In this document: positions 55,347 to 63,465 of the stretch, in pieces | Layout: each line of letters begins with the position of its first letter | Position numbering within the stretch: position 1 is the stretch's first letter | NCBI GenBank assembly: GCA_002335865.1 | Contig: DDCY01000006.1 | Coordinates: 91,318 to 154,940 of the forward strand | Length of the DNA: 63,623 bases | Direction of reading: 5' to 3' | Source: Saprospiraceae bacterium UBA1994 | GTDB lineage: Bacteria; Bacteroidota; Bacteroidia; Chitinophagales; Saprospiraceae | Notes under the pieces: model-generated | What the model was told of the DNA's origin: nothing | Databases searched by the model: none | The model's input: only the letters and a program-made list of their open reading frames with translations | Translations under genes and position numbers: made by a program

Positions 55347-55353
55347 ATATTTG
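55324..55353 (+). promoter_or_regulatory. Promoter of the PorT-like barrel operon
   Basis: TTTG (55324-55327) and TATATTTG (55346-55353, exact TAnnTTTG) are 18 bp apart, a near-ideal promoter. It gives a leader of about 80 nt before ATG 55439 and overlaps the start of the minus-strand gene ending at 55346. It makes the longer plus-strand frame from 55325 impossible. Confidence 0.7.
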
Positions 55354-55438
55354 GCTGATTATTCAAAATGTAAATTCTGGTGACAAGGTATGGAAAAGAG
55401 AATCATATTATTTAATAATTGATATAAATAATTTTAAT

Positions 55439-56071
55439 ATGTTATTACGTAAATATTGTGGCTTGATTACTTTTTTTAGATCGATAGCTTTCTGTTTTTT
55501 CTTCTTGCTAGTAAGTAGGGGATCATCAGCTCAGAGATTTATAGGTACTGTTGTGATAGGAGCTAATGTAAGTCAAATAGATGGTGACAATCTACTTGGT
55601 TGGGATAAAATCGGAATAAATAGTGGCTTTAGACTTGGTTATAATATTGCAAACAAAACTAACTTGGCAATTGAATTTTTGTATAGCCAACGAGGATCAG
55701 CCCCAAGTATAGCATCTGGTAGTGATTTTGGATCTATTGACCTTAAATACATTGAGATACCATTATTAGTAGAGTATAATGATTGGTACTTGGAAGAGGA
55801 AGACTACTACAAAGTAGGGATAGAAGGAGGCTTGTCTTACGGAAATCTGTTCAGCGTCAGTAGTTCTAATTCATTTGTCCCTCTTAATCTAGAGGGATAT
55901 AAAAAAAATGATTTAAGTTATACTATTGGAGCGAGATACTCTTTCACCAAACATCTTGCTGGTGTCTTCCGATTTTCCCAAACGATAGGAAATATTTATG
56001 CTAATGAATCTGGGGATTTAGAGGGACAAGTGAGTAGATGGATGAGTTTTAGAATACATTATACATTTTAA
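55439..56071 (+). CDS. PorT-family outer-membrane beta-barrel protein
   Basis: With the ATG at 55439 the protein has 210 residues and a signal peptide (residues about 12-34, ending RGSSAQ). An eight-strand barrel pattern follows: FIGTVVIGANVSQIDGDN, GINSGFRLGYNIANKTNLAIEF, YIEIPLLVEY and the terminal WMSFRIHYTF. This is the general PorT-like barrel class; true PorT belongs to the T9SS, but many members have other roles. It may be co-transcribed with the lipoprotein and Ppx/GppA genes that follow. Confidence 0.8.
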   Translation: MLLRKYCGLITFFRSIAFCFFFLLVSRGSSAQRFIGTVVIGANVSQIDGDNLLGWDKIGINSGFRLGYNIANKTNLAIEFLYSQRGSAPSIASGSDFGSIDLKYIEIPLLVEYNDWYLEEEDYYKVGIEGGLSYGNLFSVSSSNSFVPLNLEGYKKNDLSYTIGARYSFTKHLAGVFRFSQTIGNIYANESGDLEGQVSRWMSFRIHYTF

Positions 56072-56104
56072 TAGTCAACTAATTAATAAAACAGTACAAA
56101 TAGG

Positions 56105-56623
56105 ATGAGATATATATACTTGGTAACTTTCCTTTCTGCAATTCTTTTTTCATGTCAAAGTGAAAGTACTAATCAAGAGTCAAATTCTAAAGATAGTACA
56201 GAGACTCAGGTGGCTATGAATTCAAATAAGCCTGTGTTAGCAGCCACTGATATTAACTATCCAAGTCTTACAAATGATATCATTAAGAATCTTGCTGAGA
56301 ACTGTGATTATATAGATTATATATTCTACGATCTGCCTATTAGTATTAGTCAGGATAACAAGCAAGCGATTATTTCAAACCTTAATTTCTTGTCTAGGAA
56401 TGTGCCTTCAAGTATCCCTAATGCTTGTAAGCCGATGGGAAGGAAATTTTTCCATATAGACGGAGAGATAATTTTAGAAGCGGATGTATATTTAAATAAA
56501 GAGGAAGGTTGCTTTTTCTATGTATTCTACGAAAATGGAAAGAAAACATATGCAAATAAGATTTCTTCGGATGGAGTGAATTTCTATTCAAATGTATTCG
56601 GCCAGGCTGGAATTAAGCAATGA
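56105..56623 (+). CDS. Uncharacterised lipoprotein
   Basis: The 172-residue product has a lipobox (LSAILFSCQS, Cys about residue 17) and a Ser/Thr/Asn-rich linker (to about residue 45). A compact domain follows with three Cys (NCDYIDYIFYDLPISIS, NACKPMG, EGCFFYVFYENGK). The domain matches no family I can name. Its TGA overlaps the ATG of the next gene (ATGA), so it is translationally coupled to the Ppx/GppA phosphatase. Confidence 0.75.
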   Translation: MRYIYLVTFLSAILFSCQSESTNQESNSKDSTETQVAMNSNKPVLAATDINYPSLTNDIIKNLAENCDYIDYIFYDLPISISQDNKQAIISNLNFLSRNVPSSIPNACKPMGRKFFHIDGEIILEADVYLNKEEGCFFYVFYENGKKTYANKISSDGVNFYSNVFGQAGIKQ

Positions 56624-57537
56624 TGACTAATGAGAAATTGGCTATTATAGATTTGGGTACGAATACTTTCCATCTCTTGCTAGTTGAAAGTTCTAAATGT
56701 AAGATTGGATTTGAAGTCCTATACAGAGAGAGATACTATGTACTATTGGCGGAAGGAGGAATTGATACCATATCAGACTCCTCTATGCAAAGAGCAAAAA
56801 GCGCAATTGATGCTTTTCAAAATGTGCTGAGTAATTATAAAGATATAGAATTAGTGATAGTGGGGACTGAAGCGTTGCGAGTTGCGACTAATGGAAATCT
56901 GATAAATATTTATATTAAAGAGCATCTATCTTCAGTTCCGCATATCATTAGCGGAAATAGAGAAGCCGAGCTAATCTTTAAAGGAAATAAGCTAATTGTG
57001 AGTGCTGATCATTCACCTTATCTTATTATGGACATTGGTGGTGGGAGTACCGAATTTATTTTGGTAGACGATAATCATATCATACTCAGTAAGAGTTATC
57101 CATTGGGTGTTACTAAGATTTACAATGCCTTCAATGACACAGATCCTATTTCTATACAAGCGATATCCAGTATTGAAAGTCATATAGAGAATCAGCTGTC
57201 AGATATGACGGAAGTGATCAAGGGCTATAATCTCAACTGTCTAATCGGTGCCTCAGGATCATTTGAGGTTTTGTCTGAAGTGTTGACAGGAAATATACCT
57301 CAGCAAGAGTTGGTAAATATTTCACTTGCCGATTTTGAGAAGCTATCCATGAAAGTAATTTCATCTTCGATAGACGAAAGAAGAGATGTAAAAGGAATTC
57401 CTGAAAATCGAGTAAAATTTATTCAAGTAGCTTTTATAATGATGCGAAAAATAATAGACATGTATGCTCCCGATCAAATAGGAGTGTCACCATTCGCCAT
57501 TAAAGAAGGATTGATAAGTGAGTGGCTAACTAAATAA
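56620..57537 (+). CDS. Ppx/GppA family phosphatase
   Basis: A 305-residue member of the exopolyphosphatase/pppGpp phosphatase family with only the two actin-like domains (long Ppx proteins have extra C-terminal domains). Motifs: AIIDLGTNTFHLLLVE (phosphate 1), the TEALRVATNG segment, DIGGGSTEFILVDD (phosphate 2) and a conserved GASGSFEVL. It may hydrolyse inorganic polyphosphate or pppGpp in the cytosol. Its start overlaps the previous stop (ATGATG), giving translational coupling to a lipoprotein gene, an unusual partner. Confidence 0.9.
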   Translation: MMTNEKLAIIDLGTNTFHLLLVESSKCKIGFEVLYRERYYVLLAEGGIDTISDSSMQRAKSAIDAFQNVLSNYKDIELVIVGTEALRVATNGNLINIYIKEHLSSVPHIISGNREAELIFKGNKLIVSADHSPYLIMDIGGGSTEFILVDDNHIILSKSYPLGVTKIYNAFNDTDPISIQAISSIESHIENQLSDMTEVIKGYNLNCLIGASGSFEVLSEVLTGNIPQQELVNISLADFEKLSMKVISSSIDERRDVKGIPENRVKFIQVAFIMMRKIIDMYAPDQIGVSPFAIKEGLISEWLTK

Positions 57538-57561
57538 TTTTAGATCAATCTAACTTTTTGG

Positions 57562-57591
57562 TTTGATAGCACCAAATAATTCATAGTTTTG
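57562..57591 (+). promoter_or_regulatory. Consensus promoter of the permease-DtxR gene, leaderless geometry
   Basis: TTTG (57562-57565), an 18-bp spacer and TAGTTTTG (57584-57591) form a full -33/-7 promoter. Only CATC separates the -7 box from the ATG at 57596, so the mRNA should begin at or next to the start codon. Confidence 0.75.
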
Positions 57592-57595
57592 CATC

Positions 57596-59080
57596 ATGCA
57601 AGAACTATTCAATACACTGTCTGAGCCATTTGCAATCAGAGCTATTATGGCTTGTTCGATGGTAGGAGTGATGTGTGGTATTATAGGTTGCTTTATAGTG
57701 TTGAGAAATATGTCACTCATCGGTGATGCTTTATCTCATGCGATACTACCTGGTATTTTTGTTTCATTTATTTTTCTAGGATATAGTACTATAGGGTTCT
57801 TTGTAGGCTCAGTGTTGGCAGGCATACTATCTGCTTTTATGATTACATGGATTCAGCATAATGTAAAAACAAAAAATGATGCATCTATCGGCATAGTATT
57901 TACTGTAATGTTTTCCTTAGGAGTGATAGGAATCTCTTGGCTCAACAGTGAAAAAGGAGCTCATTTAGATCTTGGAGATTTCTTATTCGGTAATGCATTA
58001 GGAGTATCCAATGAAGATCTCGTTCTCACGGCAGTAGTAATGCTATACACAATGGCTAGTGTAGCACTATTTTATAGATACCTATTTATTACTACTTTTC
58101 AGCCAACGATTGCTGCTACTATGGGAATCTCAGTAAAGATGGTCCATTATTTTTTGATGTTGTTACTTTCTTTTGCAGTAGTAGCTGCATTGAGGACTGT
58201 AGGGGTGATACTAGTAGTAGCGATGCTGATCACACCATCTTCTACAGCACTACTGTTATCTAACAAACTCAAAGTAGTTATCGTTATATCAGCATGTATA
58301 GGGCTAGTATCTGCAATATTAGGGATGATATTATCGATATTTTGGAATACTCCACCTGGACCAATGATGGTTGTGGTGTCTACTTTTTTTTATGCGTTGG
58401 CGGTACTGTTTGCATTCGAAAAAGGATTGTTTCCAAGGGCCATAAGAAGGTATAATCAATCCAAGAAGATAGAAAGGGAGGATATCATAAAGTATGCGTT
58501 TAAATTTTTTGAAAAGAAAAAGTTGACCATCTCAGAAATACAGCAATACTTAGGACTAAAAGAAAATCGGATAAAATCACATTTAGATTATCTGAAGAAA
58601 AATGGCCTTCTTTCAATTGGAAGTGGCATTGGACTGACCTATAAAGGCAAACAAAAAGCGGAAGGCCTTGTAAGAGCACACAGGCTTTGGGAATCATACC
58701 AAGTTGATAGTATGGGACTTCTAGAAGGACAAATACACGAAGAAGCTGAGATATTGGAGCATCATTTATCAGAAGAGATATTGGATCAGTTAGATAAAAA
58801 ACTTGGATTTCCATCTCAGGATCCCCATGGATCTCCTATACCTCCAAAATTAATTGCTCCTAAAAGGCCATTGCTAAATATCAAATTAGGTACCAAAGCG
58901 TTTATAGCAAAAGAGCAGATAAGCGATCAAGTAGAAAGCGAATTGTGGGAATTAGGATTATTACCTGATAGTTCCATCACTCTGGTCAAAGTAGAAAAAG
59001 ATGTTGTAAAGGTGAAGTATCAAGGTAGACCTTTAGTAATTCGAGCTCAATTGGCAGGATTGATCAATACTAAACGCTAG
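57596..59080 (+). CDS. Metal ABC transporter permease fused to a DtxR-type metal-dependent regulator
   Basis: The 494-residue protein has an ABC-3 family permease (about 1-290, eight to nine helices, GDALSHAILPGIFVSF and the VGVILVVAMLITPSSTALLL element), as in Mn/Zn/Fe importers ZnuB/MntB/YtgC. It continues into a full DtxR/MntR-like module: winged helix (about 300-360, LTISEIQQYLGLKENRIKSH), the metal-binding/dimerisation domain (RAHRLWESYQ, HEEAEILEHHLSEEI, PHGSPIP), and an SH3-like FeoA domain (about 420-494). The same order occurs in chlamydial YtgCR. ATPase and binding-protein genes are not adjacent. It probably imports Mn, Fe or Zn and senses it. Confidence 0.92.
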   Translation: MQELFNTLSEPFAIRAIMACSMVGVMCGIIGCFIVLRNMSLIGDALSHAILPGIFVSFIFLGYSTIGFFVGSVLAGILSAFMITWIQHNVKTKNDASIGIVFTVMFSLGVIGISWLNSEKGAHLDLGDFLFGNALGVSNEDLVLTAVVMLYTMASVALFYRYLFITTFQPTIAATMGISVKMVHYFLMLLLSFAVVAALRTVGVILVVAMLITPSSTALLLSNKLKVVIVISACIGLVSAILGMILSIFWNTPPGPMMVVVSTFFYALAVLFAFEKGLFPRAIRRYNQSKKIEREDIIKYAFKFFEKKKLTISEIQQYLGLKENRIKSHLDYLKKNGLLSIGSGIGLTYKGKQKAEGLVRAHRLWESYQVDSMGLLEGQIHEEAEILEHHLSEEILDQLDKKLGFPSQDPHGSPIPPKLIAPKRPLLNIKLGTKAFIAKEQISDQVESELWELGLLPDSSITLVKVEKDVVKVKYQGRPLVIRAQLAGLINTKR

Positions 59081-59150
59081 TATTCAGTTATAATTCGTTA
59101 ATTATGGATTCTTTCTATAAGTGAGCCCACTGAACACTGACAGTAGTGTT

Positions 59151-59510
59151 TTATTCTTCTTCCCTTTTGTTGAGTCTATCAAAGAGTTTGTTGAGTTTAT
59201 ACATCTCATCCAATGTTTCGTCTTCGAAGAAGGCTAAGTCAGGTATACGTCTTACGTGCTTGCGGATCCTAGTTACAAGGGCTTGTTTAAGTGTATGCAT
59301 ATTTTTTCGCATAAGTAATATGACCTCATTTTTGTCTTCAGTATTGAATATACTGAAGTAAAGCTTAGCCATAGATAGGTCAGGTGTTAGTTTTACCGCA
59401 GTAATAGTGACAAAGGCCTCACCAAATATATACATACCTTTTTCCTGAAGCACTGTTCCAAAGTTCCTTTTAATTAATTCTGCTACTTGTAATTGTCTTT
59501 TAGATTCCAT
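59151..59510 (-). CDS. rbfA: Ribosome-binding factor A
   Basis: RbfA is a KH-domain protein that helps mature the 5' end of 16S rRNA in 30S assembly. From the ATG at 59510 the product is 119 residues (MESKRQLQVAELIKRNFGTVL), with AFVTITAVKLTPDLSMAKLYFSI and a C-terminal VRRIPDLAFFEDETLDEMYKL, as in the family. The frame extends to 59549, but a consensus -7 box (59537-59544, minus strand) lies there, so the shorter start is used. Transcribed alone, converging with the permease gene. Confidence 0.95.
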   Translation of the reverse strand: MESKRQLQVAELIKRNFGTVLQEKGMYIFGEAFVTITAVKLTPDLSMAKLYFSIFNTEDKNEVILLMRKNMHTLKQALVTRIRKHVRRIPDLAFFEDETLDEMYKLNKLFDRLNKREEE

Positions 59511-59536
59511 TCTGATTACTCTTATTGTTATAACTA

Positions 59537-59544
59537 CAAAGGTA
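59537..59544 (-). promoter_or_regulatory. -7 box of rbfA
   Basis: Read on the minus strand the sequence is TACCTTTG, an exact TAnnTTTG, 26 bp before the rbfA ATG. It gives a leader of about 20 nt. Confidence 0.6.
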
Positions 59545-59683
59545 ATCATAGATTAGTCAGTATAGTTTCAGACTAACGGTTTTATTGATTTTCATTAAGT
59601 AATAAGATTTTAAAAATCGGTTCCATACCCGAATTATTTAATCATCATCTTATCTTGTGCTAATATACTGATCCAGATACATA

Positions 59684-61801
59684 TTGAGTACATCAAACGC
59701 AAATATCCTCGATACACCTATAGAATTCCTCAAAGGTGTAGGTCCAAAGAAAGCAGAAGCTCTTCAGAAAGAATTGCGCGTATTTACATTTAGAGATTTG
59801 CTCTTTCATTTTCCATTTCGATATGAGGACCGAACCAAGTTTGCATTGGCCAAAGAGGTCAGTCAAGAAGGTCAGATTGTACAACTAAAGGCCTCTATTG
59901 TAAGTGTAGAAGTGATAAAAGGCAAGCGATCTAGTAGAACCCAAGCTATAGCAAAAGATGCATCTGGCTTTATTAATTTGATTTGGTTTCAGGGAGGAAA
60001 ATGGATTGCTGAAAATCTCAAGACGGATTACGAGTATGTAATCTATGGGAAAGTGAGCCTTTATGGCAGTAGAAAGACAATAGCTCATCCTGAGCTTTCA
60101 TTGGCAAATGAAGTATCAACACTTAATAAAACATATATTCCTGTCTACTCTTCCACTGAGAAGCTCGATAGAATGGGACTAGATAGCAAGGCACGTCGCA
60201 AACTATGTCAAGGTATATTGGGAAAATTAACAGAAAATCAATTTCAAGATAATCTCTCAGAGTACATCATAAGCAAGTTGAAATTATGTACTAGGTATCA
60301 AGCGATCAATTGGATTCATTTTCCAGAAACCGAAGAGCAGAGACAAGCCGCAATAAATAGATTGAAATTCGAAGAACTATTTTTTATGCAACTCAGAATG
60401 CTACAGAATAAAGAGCTGAGAAAGAAAAAGTTAGTAGGTGCTGTATTTGAGTCAGTAGGGGAGCACTTCCTCAATTTCTATAATAAAATCTTACCGTTTG
60501 AATTGACAGGAGCCCAGAAGCGAGTTATAAAAGAAGTGAGAGCTGATATGGGGAAAGGCTTTCAAATGAATAGGTTATTGCAAGGCGATGTAGGCAGTGG
60601 TAAAACTATCGTTGCTATACTGAGTATGTTGATTGCTATAGATAATGGTTATCAATGTTGTCTAATGGCACCTACACAGATTTTGGCTCAGCAGCATTAT
60701 ACGGGTATACTAGAGATGCTTGAAGGTACTGGTTTGCAAGTAAATTTTTTGACAGGTTCTATTAAAAGCAAGAACCGTAGACAAACTTTAGAGGCGTTAA
60801 AAGATGGAACCTTAGATATTATAATAGGAACTCATGCTCTGATTGAGGATAAGGTCATTTTTGATAACTTAGGATTGGCAATTATAGATGAGCAGCATAG
60901 ATTTGGAGTAGTTCAGCGAGCTAAGCTTTGGAACAAGAATAGCAGAGTTGCTCCTCATGTATTAGTAATGACAGCTACGCCCATACCAAGGACTCTAGCG
61001 ATGACAGTCTATGGTGACTTAGATGTGTCTATTATTGATGAATTGCCGCCAGGCAGAAAAGATATCAAAACCATACACCGATACGACCCTCATAGGCCTA
61101 AACTGATTCAGTTTATGAGAGAGCAGATAAAACTAGGTAGACAGATTTATGTGGTATATCCACTTATCGAGGAGTCAGCCAAACTAGATCTTGCTAATCT
61201 CGATATGGGATATGAATATCTGAGACAGTACTTTATGCCACCAGATATTCAGATTAGTGTGGTTCATGGAAGGATGAAAGCCAAGGAAAAAGATTTTGAA
61301 ATGCAAAGATTTATGGAGAGAAAGACTCAAATTATGGTTGCCACTACAGTGATAGAGGTAGGTGTCAATGTGCCAAATGCTTCTGTAATGGTAATAGAAA
61401 ATACTGAGAGATTTGGATTGTCTCAACTACATCAACTGCGAGGTAGGGTAGGTAGAGGAGCAGAGCAGTCTTATTGTATTTTGATGTCTAGCTATAAATT
61501 GTCTAAAATGGGTAAAGAACGAATCAATACAATGGTGCGAACCAATAATGGATTCGAAATAGCTGAAGCAGACCTTAAGCTGAGGGGCCCAGGTGATATG
61601 ATGGGTACTCAACAGAGCGGAGCATTAGATTTTAGGCTTGTGAATATCATTCAAGATAATAAAATTCTTCTTGTTGCAAGGCATATTGCTGAACAGATTA
61701 TAGAGGAAGATCCATACTTTCAGAATCTTGAGAATGCAAGTCTTAATAAATATCTAGCTAAAGTAAGACTGCGAGACCGAAACTGGGGCCGTATATCTTA
61801 A
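59684..61801 (+). CDS. recG: ATP-dependent DNA helicase RecG
   Basis: RecG remodels stalled forks, R-loops and Holliday junctions. The 705-residue protein has the N-terminal wedge/OB region (DTPIEFLKGVGPKKAEAL, LFHFPFRYEDRT), then a superfamily 2 helicase core: Walker A QGDVGSGKTIVA, DEQH box IIDEQHRFG, TATPIPRTL, VIEVGVNVPNASVM and motif VI QLHQLRGRVGRG, and the RecG-specific C-terminal TRG region GPGDMMGTQQSG. The first usable start is a TTG at 59684; no ATG occurs until after the conserved wedge begins. Confidence 0.96.
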   Translation: MSTSNANILDTPIEFLKGVGPKKAEALQKELRVFTFRDLLFHFPFRYEDRTKFALAKEVSQEGQIVQLKASIVSVEVIKGKRSSRTQAIAKDASGFINLIWFQGGKWIAENLKTDYEYVIYGKVSLYGSRKTIAHPELSLANEVSTLNKTYIPVYSSTEKLDRMGLDSKARRKLCQGILGKLTENQFQDNLSEYIISKLKLCTRYQAINWIHFPETEEQRQAAINRLKFEELFFMQLRMLQNKELRKKKLVGAVFESVGEHFLNFYNKILPFELTGAQKRVIKEVRADMGKGFQMNRLLQGDVGSGKTIVAILSMLIAIDNGYQCCLMAPTQILAQQHYTGILEMLEGTGLQVNFLTGSIKSKNRRQTLEALKDGTLDIIIGTHALIEDKVIFDNLGLAIIDEQHRFGVVQRAKLWNKNSRVAPHVLVMTATPIPRTLAMTVYGDLDVSIIDELPPGRKDIKTIHRYDPHRPKLIQFMREQIKLGRQIYVVYPLIEESAKLDLANLDMGYEYLRQYFMPPDIQISVVHGRMKAKEKDFEMQRFMERKTQIMVATTVIEVGVNVPNASVMVIENTERFGLSQLHQLRGRVGRGAEQSYCILMSSYKLSKMGKERINTMVRTNNGFEIAEADLKLRGPGDMMGTQQSGALDFRLVNIIQDNKILLVARHIAEQIIEEDPYFQNLENASLNKYLAKVRLRDRNWGRIS

Positions 61802-61850
61802 GGGTAATAAATTTCATTTTTTTGTAGTGCTAAAAGCCACACTATCTTAA

Positions 61851-62318
61851 TTATATCTCTTTTAAAAACATTTTTACATTCCACCATTCCTTTTCTATTT
61901 TGGCTCCCATCTTCTCATAAAATTTGATGGCTGGCTCATTCCAGTCTAAAACTTGCCATTTCACTAGTGTAGCATTAGCTGATATAGCTTCGGTTATAAA
62001 TGCTTCCATCAGCATCTTTCCAATACCAAAGCCGCGATATTTTTCACTTACTATAAAGTCTTCTAGGTAGTATATGAGCCCTCTCCACGTCGAAAATGTT
62101 TCATAATAAAGTGCAATTCCGACCATTTTATGGTCAACTTCAGCGATTTTACAGAATATTTTCCCCTTTTTTAGGTTCGATTCGTAGTCATGTACAGTGG
62201 CAGTAACCTGATCTGCAGCATTTTCGTAGAGTGCTAATTCTCTTACTAGAACTAAGATAGACTCTGCATCATTCTCATCTGCACTCCTTATAATGGTCTT
62301 GTTTGTAGATAGATTCAT
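61851..62318 (-). CDS. GNAT family N-acetyltransferase
   Basis: A 155-residue GNAT from the ATG at 62318 (MNLSTNKTIIRSADENDAES); the frame extends to 62384 with unlikely leading sequence. The acetyl-CoA site is VSEKYRGFGIGKMLM, preceded by GLIYYLEDFIV, and WQVLDWNEPAIKFYEKMGA ends the fold. The YYETFSTWRGLIYYLED stretch is typical of the spermidine/diamine (SSAT-like) acetyltransferase branch; a polyamine substrate is possible, not proven. Cytosolic, single gene, divergent from rpsL. Confidence 0.87.
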   Translation of the reverse strand: MNLSTNKTIIRSADENDAESILVLVRELALYENAADQVTATVHDYESNLKKGKIFCKIAEVDHKMVGIALYYETFSTWRGLIYYLEDFIVSEKYRGFGIGKMLMEAFITEAISANATLVKWQVLDWNEPAIKFYEKMGAKIEKEWWNVKMFLKEI

Positions 62319-62415
62319 ATTATAATATTGTTTAATTTGACAATGTTTGTTTCGTATAAGGATAATGATTGTTCTGCAACACACTGTTTTTCTTGTGATT
62401 AAAACAAAAATAGGG

Positions 62416-62446
62416 TTTGTAAATCAGAAAAATAGTTTTACTTTTG
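62416..62446 (+). promoter_or_regulatory. Promoter of the rpsL-rpsG-fusA (str) operon
   Basis: TTTG (62416-62419) and TACTTTTG (62439-62446) are separated by 19 bp, the best match to the Bacteroidota -33/-7 consensus in the window. The leader to the rpsL ATG is about 50 nt and AT-rich, with no Shine-Dalgarno sequence. Confidence 0.8.
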
Positions 62447-62499
62447 CATTCGCTTTTGAAAAAGCAGGTTTAATTATTTAGATATATACAATAACAAAT

Positions 62500-62874
62500 A
62501 TGCCTACTATAAATCAATTAGTAAGAAAAGGAAGAAAGAAGATCGTTACGAAAAGTAAGTCGAGAGCCCTAGATTCTTGCCCTCAAAAAAGAGGTGTATG
62601 TACTAGAGTATACACGACTACTCCAAAGAAGCCAAACTCGGCTCTTAGGAAGGTAGCAAAAGTAAGACTGACTAATGGAATCGAGGTAATCGCATATATC
62701 CCAGGAGAAGGTCATAACCTACAAGAACACTCGATCGTGTTGATCAGAGGAGGTAGAGTGAAAGATTTACCTGGTGTACGGTATACTATTGTAAGAGGGG
62801 CACTCGATACAGCTGGTGTTGCTGATAGATTACAGAGTAGATCTAAGTATGGAACTAAGAGACCTAAGAAATAA
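62500..62874 (+). CDS. rpsL: 30S ribosomal protein S12
   Basis: S12 is part of the decoding centre of the small subunit. The 124-residue protein starts MPTINQLVRKGRKKIVTKSK and holds the conserved TPKKPNSALRKVAKVRL and RGGRVKDLPGVRYTIVRG, the sites where changes give streptomycin resistance in other bacteria. Lys is present at the classic PKKPNS position. First gene of the str operon, with a strong promoter upstream. Confidence 0.98.
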   Translation: MPTINQLVRKGRKKIVTKSKSRALDSCPQKRGVCTRVYTTTPKKPNSALRKVAKVRLTNGIEVIAYIPGEGHNLQEHSIVLIRGGRVKDLPGVRYTIVRGALDTAGVADRLQSRSKYGTKRPKK

Positions 62875-62934
62875 GAGTATCTTGCTTCATTGCAGGATAT
62901 AGCTAATAATTACAGACAATAAGTAAATAATAAC

Positions 62935-63402
62935 ATGAGGAAAAGAAAGCCAAAAAAGAGAGTCATTCAGCCAGATCCAAGGTTTGGAGACACAATGGTA
63001 ACTCAGTTTGTAAATAACATGATGTGGCAAGGAAAGAAGTCAACATCGTTTAGAATTTTCTATGACGCTATGGACAAGATAGCAGAGCGTACTAGTGAGG
63101 ATCCGCATGAAATCTGGAAAAAAGGGTTGAATAATGTAATGCCAGGTGTTGAAGTTAGATCTAAGAGAGTAGGTGGAGCTACTTTCCAGATACCTACTGA
63201 AATCAGACCAGCAAGACGCCAATCTATTGGTATGAAGTGGATGATTAAATACGCGAGAGCAAGATCTGGTAAAGGTATGGCTGAGAAGTTAGCATCAGAG
63301 CTAATCGCAGCTAGCAAGAATGAAGGTGCTGCAGTGAAGAAAAGAGAAGATACGCACAAAATGGCGGAATCTAACAGAGCATTTGCACACTTTAGGGTAT
63401 AA
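62935..63402 (+). CDS. rpsG: 30S ribosomal protein S7
   Basis: S7 starts 3'-domain assembly of 16S rRNA and often represses its own operon. The 155-residue sequence starts MRKRKPKKRVIQPDPRFGD, with FVNNMMWQGKKSTS, NVMPGVEVRSKRVGGATFQIP and the C-terminal KREDTHKMAESNRAFAHFRV. It follows rpsL by 60 bp and precedes fusA in the usual order. Confidence 0.98.
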   Translation: MRKRKPKKRVIQPDPRFGDTMVTQFVNNMMWQGKKSTSFRIFYDAMDKIAERTSEDPHEIWKKGLNNVMPGVEVRSKRVGGATFQIPTEIRPARRQSIGMKWMIKYARARSGKGMAEKLASELIAASKNEGAAVKKREDTHKMAESNRAFAHFRV

Positions 63403-63465
63403 GTGCTCAATCATTGAGTATGAAAAACTAGATTATAAAACAATATTAGATAAATAAATATTTCC

